DNA of 64,000 bases, taken from contig NZ_WEHX01000001.1 in the NCBI RefSeq assembly GCF_009183815.1, positions 1-64,000 on the forward strand, given 5' to 3'. The stretch comes from Sutterella seckii. GTDB taxonomy: Bacteria; Pseudomonadota; Gammaproteobacteria; Burkholderiales; Burkholderiaceae_F. The translations under genes and the position numbers were made by a program. Positions 20,236 through 28,057 of the stretch are shown here, piece by piece (the first letter of the stretch is position 1; each line of letters starts with the position of its first letter). The notes under the pieces are model-generated. The model was not told the origin of the DNA, searched no databases, and was given only the letters and a program-made list of their open reading frames with translations.

Positions 20236-21393
20236 TCAGGGATGCAGAACATCCTGGTCAAGCGCAATACGGAGGGTATCGCGAAATCTTGCCCAGAAAC
20301 CTCCGAGAGGAACATTTTCCGCCGCTGCGAGCGGGGCGTTTGCAATTTCGCGGCCGTCAGCATAAATCTTCACTTCCGCGATGAGATCCCCTTGTGCAAC
20401 AGGTGCCACAAGGGGAGAAGAATAACTCACGCGGATATCAAATGCGTTTGAGCCGTTGCTGATCATCTGTTCTCTGGGAAGCGTTGCAAACAAATCCTCA
20501 TTGAGTACTCCCGCCACTTTTCGGACGCGCCCCTTGAAGACGGGAATCTGCGCAACGATGGTTCCCTTGTCGTAAATTCGGAGCGTTTCATAGTCGCGCC
20601 ATGCTCTGAGAAAAAGGGCGGAGAGGCGATCTCTCAGGGCTTTTTGATCCGGTGCGTTGAGTTCTACAGCAAGAAGCCTGCGGATGCGATTGCCGGAGTT
20701 TCTAGGATTCTCTGAGAGCACGACAGCGCAGGAATTTTTCTCATCAGGAGCAATAAAAATCCCAGAGATTGCAGGACTATGAATAAGCAGAAAGTTGGAT
20801 GTGGTCTGAGGCGGCAGACCGGATGCCGTAAAACGCTGCTGAGCTGCCCAGATTCGCGAAATAGAAAAATCTCGGAAAAGCGCCAGTGCCAGATGCGCTA
20901 TATCTTCTGCAGAAGATGTGCAGGGCTCTGAATTCGTGCAGGGGTATGAAAACAGTGAGGATGTCATGCCGAGTTTTTCTGCACTCATTCGCATGCGCTG
21001 GGTAAATTCTGCTTGAGTGAGCCCGAGGGATGGCGCAATTGCCTCTACAGCATCTGGGGAGCCGTTCATCAGCGCAATCTGAAGGATCGTCGCGAATTCG
21101 ACCGTTTGGGGCGATTCGGCAGCATCTTTTCTATTTTGAACTTTGCCTGACCAGGGATTGGGCACGTTCTCAAAAAGATCGAATGCAGTGTTTTTAGCGA
21201 TATCAAGCGCTGTATAGACTGCCATCAGGGGCAGCATAGGTTCCGCAGAAACCGGCGCAGCAGGAGCTTCCTCAAGTATGGTCTGATTACTTTCTAGATC
21301 AATGAGCAGCGTAGCGGCCTGCGTGGATTGAAAAGTAAAGAACGCTGCAAGTGCAACCAGTGCGGATGTGAATCTGGGGAACGACCGGGGCAT
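20236..21393 (-). CDS. DacA/PBP5-family protein lacking catalytic motifs (predicted pseudoenzyme)
   Basis: The protein looks like a periplasmic D-alanyl-D-alanine carboxypeptidase of the PBP5 type. From ATG 21393 it has a signal peptide (about 27 residues ending Q-S-T-Q-A-A), a peptidase S11-like domain, a PBP5 C-terminal beta domain and an amphipathic C-terminal anchor (G-G-F-W-A-R-F-R-D-T-L). However, the S-x-x-K motif reads M-L-P-L, S-G-N reads N-G-S-P, and K-T-G is absent from the S-P-A-I-S-G-I region. The frame is intact, so this is not ordinary decay. It probably binds peptidoglycan or a partner without cleaving. An upstream ATG at 21471 would give a longer, less signal-like N-terminus. 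Confidence 0.8.
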   Translation of the reverse strand: MPRSFPRFTSALVALAAFFTFQSTQAATLLIDLESNQTILEEAPAAPVSAEPMLPLMAVYTALDIAKNTAFDLFENVPNPWSGKVQNRKDAAESPQTVEFATILQIALMNGSPDAVEAIAPSLGLTQAEFTQRMRMSAEKLGMTSSLFSYPCTNSEPCTSSAEDIAHLALALFRDFSISRIWAAQQRFTASGLPPQTTSNFLLIHSPAISGIFIAPDEKNSCAVVLSENPRNSGNRIRRLLAVELNAPDQKALRDRLSALFLRAWRDYETLRIYDKGTIVAQIPVFKGRVRKVAGVLNEDLFATLPREQMISNGSNAFDIRVSYSSPLVAPVAQGDLIAEVKIYADGREIANAPLAAAENVPLGGFWARFRDTLRIALDQDVLHP

Positions 21394-21510
21394 GCGTGAT
21401 AAGAGATCTCTGGAGAAGAACGATCGGCGGGTGTCGCCGGCAGATGGCTGTGTCAAAATGGAGCGCTTCAACTCCTTGATTGATCTTAGCCAAGCTATTG
21501 CAGAGCGTCT

Positions 21511-22332
21511 ATGTCCAGAAATTCTTTCCTCGATGCATTAACAGATTCACTTCCTGCTTCGGTGGAAGTGATGTGGCGGCGGGAAACAGGATCTACCAAT
21601 GATGATCTGAAGACGGCTGCGCGGCAAAATGCTTTCCGACATCCTGTGCTGCTTACAGTGGAGCGACAGAATGCAGGCCGGGGCACGCACGGGCGAAGCT
21701 GGCGGATGGCAGAGCTTTCACTGATTTTTTCATTGGGGCTGCCGCTCAGGGAAGGACTGCTGAGCGCTCCGCCCGGCATTCTTTCGATTGCGGCGGCGAT
21801 GTCCATTGCTCAGTCAGCTTCGTTGGCCTCTGCTGAAAAGGTTCTGGTTAAATGGCCGAATGACATCTGGACTGCCGGAGGAAAAGCCGGAGGCATTCTT
21901 ATTGAAACTGTGGGAGATGCAGGCGGGGATCGCAGCGTCGTTATCGGAGCAGGATTGAATCTGAGCATTGCTCCGGGAGGCGTGACCACTGCCGGATGGC
22001 CTATCCGGGCTATTTCGACGCGCGTCAGCATGAATGACCCGACAATGCGTGGAGAGTTTCTTGGCCTGATCGTCTCAGATCTGATGCACACATTCAGTGC
22101 AATTGAAAAATCTAATAATTTTTCAGAAATTATTGATAAATGGCCGCTTTACGATGCTTTCTACGGAAAATCGGTAGCCTGGCGCACGCTTGACAAACCC
22201 GACGTACCGCTTGAAGGCATGGACAAGGGAATAGATGCTTCAGGCCGGCTTATTCTGCAGGGGCGGCGCGGCGAACAGTCGGAACTATCCGGTGAATTGG
22301 TTTCTCTGCTCGGGAATTCTCATAGGGAGTGA
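21511..22332 (+). CDS. birA: biotin--[acetyl-CoA-carboxylase] ligase BirA (no DNA-binding domain)
   Basis: BirA activates biotin with ATP and attaches it to the biotin carboxyl carrier protein. The catalytic domain shows TGSTNDDLK (about residues 27-35), the biotinyl-AMP loop GRGTHGRSW (in place of the usual GRGRRGR-W), KWPNDIWTAGGKAGGILIE and VVIGAGLNL. A C-terminal SH3-like domain follows. There is no N-terminal winged helix, so this is a monofunctional group I ligase that cannot repress bio genes. It diverges from the DacA-like gene and overlaps coaX, forming birA-coaX-SPOR as in many Burkholderiales. Confidence 0.92.
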   Translation: MSRNSFLDALTDSLPASVEVMWRRETGSTNDDLKTAARQNAFRHPVLLTVERQNAGRGTHGRSWRMAELSLIFSLGLPLREGLLSAPPGILSIAAAMSIAQSASLASAEKVLVKWPNDIWTAGGKAGGILIETVGDAGGDRSVVIGAGLNLSIAPGGVTTAGWPIRAISTRVSMNDPTMRGEFLGLIVSDLMHTFSAIEKSNNFSEIIDKWPLYDAFYGKSVAWRTLDKPDVPLEGMDKGIDASGRLILQGRRGEQSELSGELVSLLGNSHRE

Positions 22333-23123
22333 TGAAGGTGAAGACTCTTCTGATTGATCTGGGAAATACGGCGCTCAAATGGGCGCTTCTCGGTGATGAG
22401 CGCACTCCCCATACGGTGGTTCACCGCGGGCAGAGCGGCTTCAAGGAGCAGCTCTATTCAGACTGGCTGGAATTGGCGCCGGACCGTGTCATAGGCTGTA
22501 CGGTAGCCGCGCCTGAGCTCGCATTTTCAGCAACCAAGTTCTTTAATGATCACGATATTTCCTGGAACTGGGTTCGCTCACAAAATGCATTTGTAAGCGA
22601 TGATCTCACGCTGAGGAATGCATACAGTGCCCCCGGGAAACTTGGAGCCGACCGATGGTGCGCAGCGCTGGGCGCCATAGATGCAGCCCCCGGACAGTCT
22701 CTTTTGGTCGTGCAGATGGGTACTGCCACGACAGTAGATGCCGTGCTTTGCGAAGCAGAAGGGCAATATGCGTTTCTGGGCGGGCGCATTGCTCCGGGAC
22801 CAACGATGATGAAAAAGTGTCTGGAGGACGGTATTCCGCTTCTTAAGGGAGAGCTCGGTGAATGGCGGGACTTCCCTCAGAATACGCTGAATGCAATAGC
22901 TACAGGCATCATGGACGCACAGGCCGGTCTTGTGAGGCTTGCTTATGAGGAACTGATAAAACGAAGCGGAAGTGCTCGCGTGGTGCTGGCTGGTGGTGCC
23001 GCACGCTTCATCGAGCCGAGGCTCAGAGGGCTTGTACCGAATCTGATGCTTCAGCACAACCTGGTGCTGCTTGGTCTGGCTGCTCAGGCTCGGCACCGGC
23101 CGAGAAAGGAAGACATGCCATGA
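22332..23123 (+). CDS. coaX: type III pantothenate kinase CoaX
   Basis: CoaX phosphorylates pantothenate, the first step of coenzyme A synthesis, and needs a monovalent cation. The ASKHA-fold motifs are DLGNTALKWALLGD (about residues 9-22), GKLGADRWCAALGA and QMGTATTVDAV, then FLGGRIAPGPTMM. GTG 22329, ATG 22332 and GTG 22338 are all possible starts. AGGGAG is well spaced only for the last, which would start V-K-T-L-L-I-D. In all cases the start overlaps or touches the birA stop. Confidence 0.94.
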   Translation: MKVKTLLIDLGNTALKWALLGDERTPHTVVHRGQSGFKEQLYSDWLELAPDRVIGCTVAAPELAFSATKFFNDHDISWNWVRSQNAFVSDDLTLRNAYSAPGKLGADRWCAALGAIDAAPGQSLLVVQMGTATTVDAVLCEAEGQYAFLGGRIAPGPTMMKKCLEDGIPLLKGELGEWRDFPQNTLNAIATGIMDAQAGLVRLAYEELIKRSGSARVVLAGGAARFIEPRLRGLVPNLMLQHNLVLLGLAAQARHRPRKEDMP

Positions 23124-23848
23124 GAGTGCTTGCAGTCATCCTTGTGTTCGTCGCTGCAGTCCTCACAGCGCTTCTTGTGATGAACAGCGATGAGAAAGTT
23201 CTGAGAACGGTCCCGGCGTCATCAAACGCCGCTGTAGATGGCGTCACGCTTGCAAAGCCCGTTACTGTAGCCGTGCCTGAAAGCGTTCAGGCGGAAGGGT
23301 CTTCCGGGACAGACAAAGAGGCCGGAGAACTTATTTCAAGAGCTATTCCGCTATTTGAAACGGCAGAGTCAAAACTACCGCCCCCCGAAGATGCCGTCTG
23401 CCTGAGGTTTGGGCCAATCCTGGAGAAAAACCTCAAAAAATTAAGAAATTCCCTCGAACGCATCGGCTGGATGGACCGAGTTCAAATTAAGTCCGCGGAT
23501 CTTGCAGAGCGCATTGTGTATGCAGGCCCTTACAGCACGGAAGCAAAGGCTGCAAAGGCGCTTGAAAAGCTTGTTCAGGAAGGACTCCGGAAAGGAAAGC
23601 TTTTTGCGCTTGATGAGAAAGGCTGGGGAATTGAGATTGCCCGGACGCCGGAGAGGCTTCAGGCTGAAAACTGGGCGCGAGAAGCTGCAAACGCGTGGGC
23701 GCTCAAAAATGTCATCGTAATGGAGCACAATCCGCGTGAAGGCTATGTGGAGCTTGTCTTCCCCAATATCTCTCAGGATGAAAACAAGCTCCTCATAAAA
23801 ACCTTCAAGGGCCGGGAAGGCGGCAAATTTTCCGCTTGTCAGCCCTGA
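23120..23848 (+). CDS. SPOR-domain-like membrane-anchored protein
   Basis: An N-terminal membrane segment (about residues 4-20, M-R-V-L-A-V-I-L-V-F-V-A-A-V-L) leads into a low-conservation linker. A C-terminal domain follows with V-Y-A-G-P-Y-S-T-E-A-K-A-A-K-A-L, the hallmark of a SPOR repeat (about residues 134-150). SPOR domains bind denuded glycan strands at septa. Such a gene commonly follows birA-coaX in Burkholderiales. It overlaps coaX by 4 bp and its 3' end overlaps the convergent HIT gene by 10 bp. Confidence 0.72.
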   Translation: MRVLAVILVFVAAVLTALLVMNSDEKVLRTVPASSNAAVDGVTLAKPVTVAVPESVQAEGSSGTDKEAGELISRAIPLFETAESKLPPPEDAVCLRFGPILEKNLKKLRNSLERIGWMDRVQIKSADLAERIVYAGPYSTEAKAAKALEKLVQEGLRKGKLFALDEKGWGIEIARTPERLQAENWAREAANAWALKNVIVMEHNPREGYVELVFPNISQDENKLLIKTFKGREGGKFSACQP

Positions 23849-24294
23849 AGGCGCTGCTGCAGGAAACGATCTTCAATTTCGGAAAAGCGCTTGGCGAGCT
23901 GAGGAATCAGTTCCAAAGCTTCTGTGCGGCGCTTCTGAGAAATCTCTGCGGCAACCGGGCGTTGACGCGGTCCCCAAGGACATTCCGGGAACCAGCCGTC
24001 ATCCTTCCAGCGGGCAATGAGGTGCCAGTGCAGATGTGGAACCATATTGCCGAACTGCGCCCAGTTCATTTTGTCGGGAGCAAGTGCCGCAATCATCTCG
24101 TCCTCTGCGGCATCCAGCAGGGCGCGCAGCTCTGTTTTGAGTGCTGGGCTGAGCATGCTCATCTCTGCCACGTGATCGCAAGCGACGATGCGGATGTATG
24201 CCGGGAAATCCTCGTTGCCGGCATCAATCGCATAAAAGTGACGCCCTCTCCAGAATTCCCCAGCGGGCTTTTCGCTGCAAAGTGGACAATTCAT
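23839..24294 (-). CDS. HIT family protein
   Basis: This is a 151-residue histidine-triad hydrolase or transferase. The triad motif is HLHWHLI (about residues 87-93). N-terminal cysteines (C-P-L-C) may bind zinc, as in several bacterial HIT proteins. The family acts on nucleotide phosphoramidates and related dinucleotides; the substrate here is not predictable. It lies 18 bp after a small unknown gene and downstream of an M20 peptidase, all on the minus strand. Confidence 0.9.
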   Translation of the reverse strand: MNCPLCSEKPAGEFWRGRHFYAIDAGNEDFPAYIRIVACDHVAEMSMLSPALKTELRALLDAAEDEMIAALAPDKMNWAQFGNMVPHLHWHLIARWKDDGWFPECPWGPRQRPVAAEISQKRRTEALELIPQLAKRFSEIEDRFLQQRLQG

Positions 24295-24312
24295 GAGAAA
24301 TCTCCTGAAAAA

Positions 24313-24528
24313 TCAGTCAGCAAGCCTGAGTGTGCCTTCCTCGTCCTCAACGATTCGGTAGTCCCACTTTTTTCGGCCCGACATGTCTTCAAGCCATGCT
24401 GCGATGGGTTCCCCCAGTTCGTCGAGCATGTAGTTGATGTAGTTTTCCGCTTCAAAAGGCGTGGCGAAGTTGTCTTCTTCGCCATCGCTCCAGCGAACAA
24501 TGACCTGAGTAACACAGTCCCGGCGCAT
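24313..24528 (-). CDS. small acidic protein, function unknown
   Basis: I do not recognise this 71-residue protein. It starts M-R-R-D-C-V-T-Q-V-I-V-R-W-S-D-G-E-E and continues with T-P-F-E-A-E-N-Y-I-N-Y-M-L-D-E-L-G-E. It looks like a compact alpha-beta fold, acidic and without membrane segments. It sits 4 bp after the M20 peptidase stop and 18 bp before the HIT gene, so it is probably co-expressed with both. The open frame extends upstream to 24570, but that part overlaps the peptidase gene. Confidence 0.6.
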   Translation of the reverse strand: MRRDCVTQVIVRWSDGEEDNFATPFEAENYINYMLDELGEPIAAWLEDMSGRKKWDYRIVEDEEGTLRLAD

Positions 24529-24532
24529 TGGA

Positions 24533-25939
24533 TCAGTCCTTCTGCGGAACTGCCGCGACAATGTCAGCAAGCGCTTCCGTCAGCTTCCTCACATAGTCGA
24601 GAGGAAGAGACTCATTCGGGGCATGAGCATTTTCTTCTGCTCCGAGGACCCCTAAATTCAGGAAGGAAGCATTCGGGAATGCAGAGGAGAAGTCCTTCAT
24701 CGTGCCGATCGTTGCGCCTTCAAAGCAATATTCAAAATCGTTCCCCCATAGCGCCTTACTTGCAGCGTGCGTGGCCTCCTCAAGCCAGGGGGCAAGAGCC
24801 GGAGCTTCAAACCCGCCTTCTGCCCGGCAATCCCAGACGGTGACGCGGGCATGCGACGGCACATTTTCAGTGACCGCGGCGACAGCGGCTTTAAGCGCCG
24901 CCTGGGGATCAACACGGGGAGGAATGCGGAAGGAGAGCGCCAGACTCGTTGAGGCTCTCAGAAGCGCGCTTGCCTCGGAGGTGGAAGGGAGACCATCTGC
25001 GCCGAGAATGGAAAGGGTCGGCTCCCACGTATTCCTGAGAATGGCCTGAACGGGATCTGCTGAACGCGGTTCCGTATTGCCGGCGAAGGGGAATTTGATG
25101 ACATCTTTGCCGAGAATCGCGGCGCATCTTTCAATGGCTTTTTTATGTTCCTCAGGCAGAGAAACATGAAATTCAGGGAGGAGCACCCGCCCGGTTCTCG
25201 GATCTTCCAGGCGATCAAGAAGTTCGCGCATAACCGCAAAGGAACTCGGAACAATGCCGCTGGCAATGCCGGAGTGTACGGGGTGCGTGAGAACTTCCAC
25301 CTTGAGCTTGAAGCCGACGACGCCGCGAAGGCTGCTCGTCAGCCAGAGACGATGGTGGTCGCAGATTCCGAGGTCAAGAATCGCGAGGATGCAGGGGTTG
25401 CCGCAGCGAGGCGCGATCTCATGCAGGTAGGCGCCAAGATCCTTGGACCCTGATTCCTCGTCGGTTTCGAAAAAGCCAACGATGCGCGGATGAGCTGTTC
25501 CTGCCGCTTCAAGCGCCTGAATGGCCGTAAGAGCGGTGTAGAAGCTGTAGCCGTCGTCTGCAGAGCCTCTGCCGTAAAGGCGATCGTTCTTGACTACCGG
25601 CAGCCACGGGCCGAGTCCTTCGGACCAACCGATGGTTTCAGGCTGCTTGTCGAAGTGGCCGTAAAAAAAGACGGGCCGGCCGGCATGCCCGTTGGTAGCA
25701 GGCAGGTCAATGAAGAGTGCCGGGGTAACGCCGGGCTTCGAGAGGATTTCGAAGGTTCCTGTCGGAAAGCGTTTTTTGCCCCATTGAGCGGCGTCCTTCA
25801 CCGCTTCCAGAAGAAAACCATGCTTTTCCCATTCAGCATCAAAGGCAGAACTTTTGGAAGGGATGCGAATGAAAGCCTTCATGGCATCAAGGGTTTCGCC
25901 TGCCCAGGCGTGGTGAATGTATTCCTTAAGCGTCATCAT
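24533..25939 (-). CDS. M20 family metallopeptidase
   Basis: This is a cytosolic dizinc peptidase of the M20/M25/M40 type, 468 residues. Metal and catalytic residues are visible in FYGHFDKQPE (His and Asp), GRGSADDGY (bridging Asp), ETDEESGS (Glu-Glu) and, near the C-terminus, ENAHAPNE (His). The dimerisation domain is inserted between about residues 215 and 345 (HSGIASGIVPSSF marks its start). Substrate preference is unknown; carboxypeptidase- or dipeptidase-like activity on short peptides is likely. About 120 bp separate its start from the rlpA stop. Confidence 0.9.
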   Translation of the reverse strand: MMTLKEYIHHAWAGETLDAMKAFIRIPSKSSAFDAEWEKHGFLLEAVKDAAQWGKKRFPTGTFEILSKPGVTPALFIDLPATNGHAGRPVFFYGHFDKQPETIGWSEGLGPWLPVVKNDRLYGRGSADDGYSFYTALTAIQALEAAGTAHPRIVGFFETDEESGSKDLGAYLHEIAPRCGNPCILAILDLGICDHHRLWLTSSLRGVVGFKLKVEVLTHPVHSGIASGIVPSSFAVMRELLDRLEDPRTGRVLLPEFHVSLPEEHKKAIERCAAILGKDVIKFPFAGNTEPRSADPVQAILRNTWEPTLSILGADGLPSTSEASALLRASTSLALSFRIPPRVDPQAALKAAVAAVTENVPSHARVTVWDCRAEGGFEAPALAPWLEEATHAASKALWGNDFEYCFEGATIGTMKDFSSAFPNASFLNLGVLGAEENAHAPNESLPLDYVRKLTEALADIVAAVPQKD

Positions 25940-26063
25940 TTTTCTATGCGTTCAGCAATTCAGATAGGGAAGGAAGACTCGGCCGGGATTCCGGGAGGCA
26001 TCGTTCCCTGTATATGGATGCAATCCTATTCCTTCTTTCGCAGGACAAAGTTTCAGCTCTGGG

Positions 26064-26933
26064 TCATCGCTCAATGCTGAAAGCCTGAACGCCGAGTTCA
26101 GAGCTGATGCTGCGCGCGAACTGCGCTGCTTTGTCATGCGTCATTCCGCTGCCGACGATTACCCTCCAGAGAGAACCGTCCTTTACGATGCGTACGCCCT
26201 TGAGGCCGCCTGTTGCAGACAGAACGGCATCGGCATGAGCTGCGTAGCTTCGCGCATTGCTTTCCTGCGAGAAGGATCCAATCTGCACGCCCCAGCCAGA
26301 TTTGGCTGACGTGATGCCTGCAGTATCCGCAGGAGCTTTCCAGGTAGGCTGGCTGAGAGGAGTCGTGCTGGCGCCGCTCTGCTGCCAGGAGCCGGATTTG
26401 ATTTCTGCCCAGGTAAGGCGGCGCACTTCAACATTAGCTGTGCCGGCGCTCGAATAGCCGAGCGTTTTGGCCGCTGCATACGACAGGTCAATGATGCGGT
26501 TGTGGAGGAAGGGGCCTCTGTCATTGACGCGCACGATGATGGAGCGGCCATTGGCAAGATTCGTTACGCGCGCATAGGAAGGCAGCGGCATCGTCGGGTG
26601 TGCGGCGGTCGGCTGATACATGTCGTATATCTCGCCGATCGAGGTTTTATTGCCATGGAACTGTTTGCCGTACCAGGAAGCAACCCCGCGCTGACGCAGA
26701 GGCGCGTCGGTGGTCATTGGCGTATAGGTGGAGCCGAGCACCGTATAAGGGCGATTGGCTGCTGCCCGGAAAGGCTCGACTTTAGGGACGGCGCTTTCAG
26801 CGCCAGTCCCGGTGAAAACCGTCGGCGGGCCGTCGTTGCCGTAGTAGCGGGAGCTTGTGCTGCAGCCTGAAAGCGTCAGCAGCGCAGCCGCGCCGGCCAG
26901 AATGGAAAGATAAGAAATGACGGGGAGCCGCAT
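26064..26933 (-). CDS. rlpA: septal ring lytic transglycosylase RlpA family lipoprotein
   Basis: A lipoprotein signal ends in the lipobox L-S-G-C (Cys about residue 24). The double-psi beta-barrel domain follows, with GVASWYGKQFHGNKTSIGEIYDM (about residues 83-105) and RVNDRGPF. A C-terminal SPOR domain (about residues 210-285) has W-G-V-Q-I-G-S-F-S-Q-E-S-N-A-R. Some RlpA proteins cleave glycan strands stripped of peptides at the septum. It ends the mre-mrd operon and follows rodA by 11 bp. Confidence 0.93.
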   Translation of the reverse strand: MRLPVISYLSILAGAAALLTLSGCSTSSRYYGNDGPPTVFTGTGAESAVPKVEPFRAAANRPYTVLGSTYTPMTTDAPLRQRGVASWYGKQFHGNKTSIGEIYDMYQPTAAHPTMPLPSYARVTNLANGRSIIVRVNDRGPFLHNRIIDLSYAAAKTLGYSSAGTANVEVRRLTWAEIKSGSWQQSGASTTPLSQPTWKAPADTAGITSAKSGWGVQIGSFSQESNARSYAAHADAVLSATGGLKGVRIVKDGSLWRVIVGSGMTHDKAAQFARSISSELGVQAFSIER

Positions 26934-26944
26934 TAGGAGGCCTC

Positions 26945-28057
26945 CTAATCCTTTGATTCTGCGGATATGGAAAGCAGGATGCCTGTGGAAATGCCGAGGA
27001 TCAGCAGCGCCGTTCCGCCGTAGCTCATGAAGGGCAGAGGCACGCCGACCACAGGAAGAATTCCACTCACCATGCCGATATTGACAAATGTGTAGGTAAA
27101 GAAGATGACGCCGATAGCGCCGGCGAGAAGTCTTGAAAACCGGGAGGGCGCCCAGGCTGCAATAAAAAAGCTTCGCGCCACAAGTGCCAGGTACATGACG
27201 AGAAGAAGCACAGCCCCAACGAAGCCGAACTCTTCGCCAAAGACGGCAAAAATAAAGTCCGACGTGCGCTCTGGAATAAAGTCGAGATGCGCTTGAGTGC
27301 CTTCCATCCAGCCTTTGCCTGTAAAGCCTCCTGAACCGATGGCAATAAGCGCCTGCAGAATATGAAAGCCTTTCCCCAGGGGATCGAGCGTCGGGTCGAG
27401 CAGAGTAAGAATGCGCTCTCTCTGATAATCATGAAGGAGCGTCCAGCAGAGCGGCAGCGACAGTAGTGCCAGACAGACGCAGGCTATGACGACCTTGATG
27501 CTGACCCCGGCAAAAAATATGACGGAAAGACCGGCAATGGAAACCAGGATGGCCGTTCCCAGATCCGGCTGTCTCATGATGAAAATTGCCGGAATCAGGA
27601 GCAATCCGAAGGCGACGACATGATCCCACCAGGCCAGTGATTCGCTTCTTTTCCAGTAGTACCAGGCAAGCATCATCGGAACGGCGAGCTTCATGATTTC
27701 CGAAGGCTGGATGCGAATGCCGACGTTGAGCCAGCGAGTGGCTCCCTTAACCGTGATGCCTGCCACTGCGGTTGCGAGAAGCAGAAGACAGCCGACGGCA
27801 AAGCACGGCAGTGCAACGCGCCGTATCCACTTCACCGGAATGAGCGAAGTTGCAAACATAGCGCCTGCCGCGACGATGAGATTCCGGATCTGATCTTCAA
27901 TGCGCCAGGGAAAGGAATATCCGGCAGAGAAAAGCGTGATAAAGCCGATAGTGATGAGGCACATCACGATCGCAAGCAGCATCAGATCAAAACGCAGGAT
28001 TCTTGAAAGAAGCCAGCGTCCCGACAGAGCGGACAGCCGGGAGAATTCATTCGTCAT
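26945..28057 (-). CDS. rodA: rod shape-determining protein RodA (SEDS glycosyltransferase)
   Basis: RodA polymerises lipid II into glycan strands in the elongasome together with PBP2. The 370-residue protein has about ten membrane segments. Characteristic SEDS segments are visible: KGATRWLNVGIRIQPSEIMKL, IMRQPDLGTA and, near the end, VPLPFMSYGGTALL. The conserved Asp of the E-R-T-S-D-F-I-F-A loop is present. It overlaps mrdA by 4 bp. Confidence 0.96.
   Translation of the reverse strand: MTNEFSRLSALSGRWLLSRILRFDLMLLAIVMCLITIGFITLFSAGYSFPWRIEDQIRNLIVAAGAMFATSLIPVKWIRRVALPCFAVGCLLLLATAVAGITVKGATRWLNVGIRIQPSEIMKLAVPMMLAWYYWKRSESLAWWDHVVAFGLLLIPAIFIMRQPDLGTAILVSIAGLSVIFFAGVSIKVVIACVCLALLSLPLCWTLLHDYQRERILTLLDPTLDPLGKGFHILQALIAIGSGGFTGKGWMEGTQAHLDFIPERTSDFIFAVFGEEFGFVGAVLLLVMYLALVARSFFIAAWAPSRFSRLLAGAIGVIFFTYTFVNIGMVSGILPVVGVPLPFMSYGGTALLILGISTGILLSISAESKD

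Noticed and set aside
23836-24843. Plus-strand open frame of 335 codons
   Set aside because: Antisense to the HIT gene, the small 71-residue gene and the M20 peptidase, all with recognisable or better supported products.
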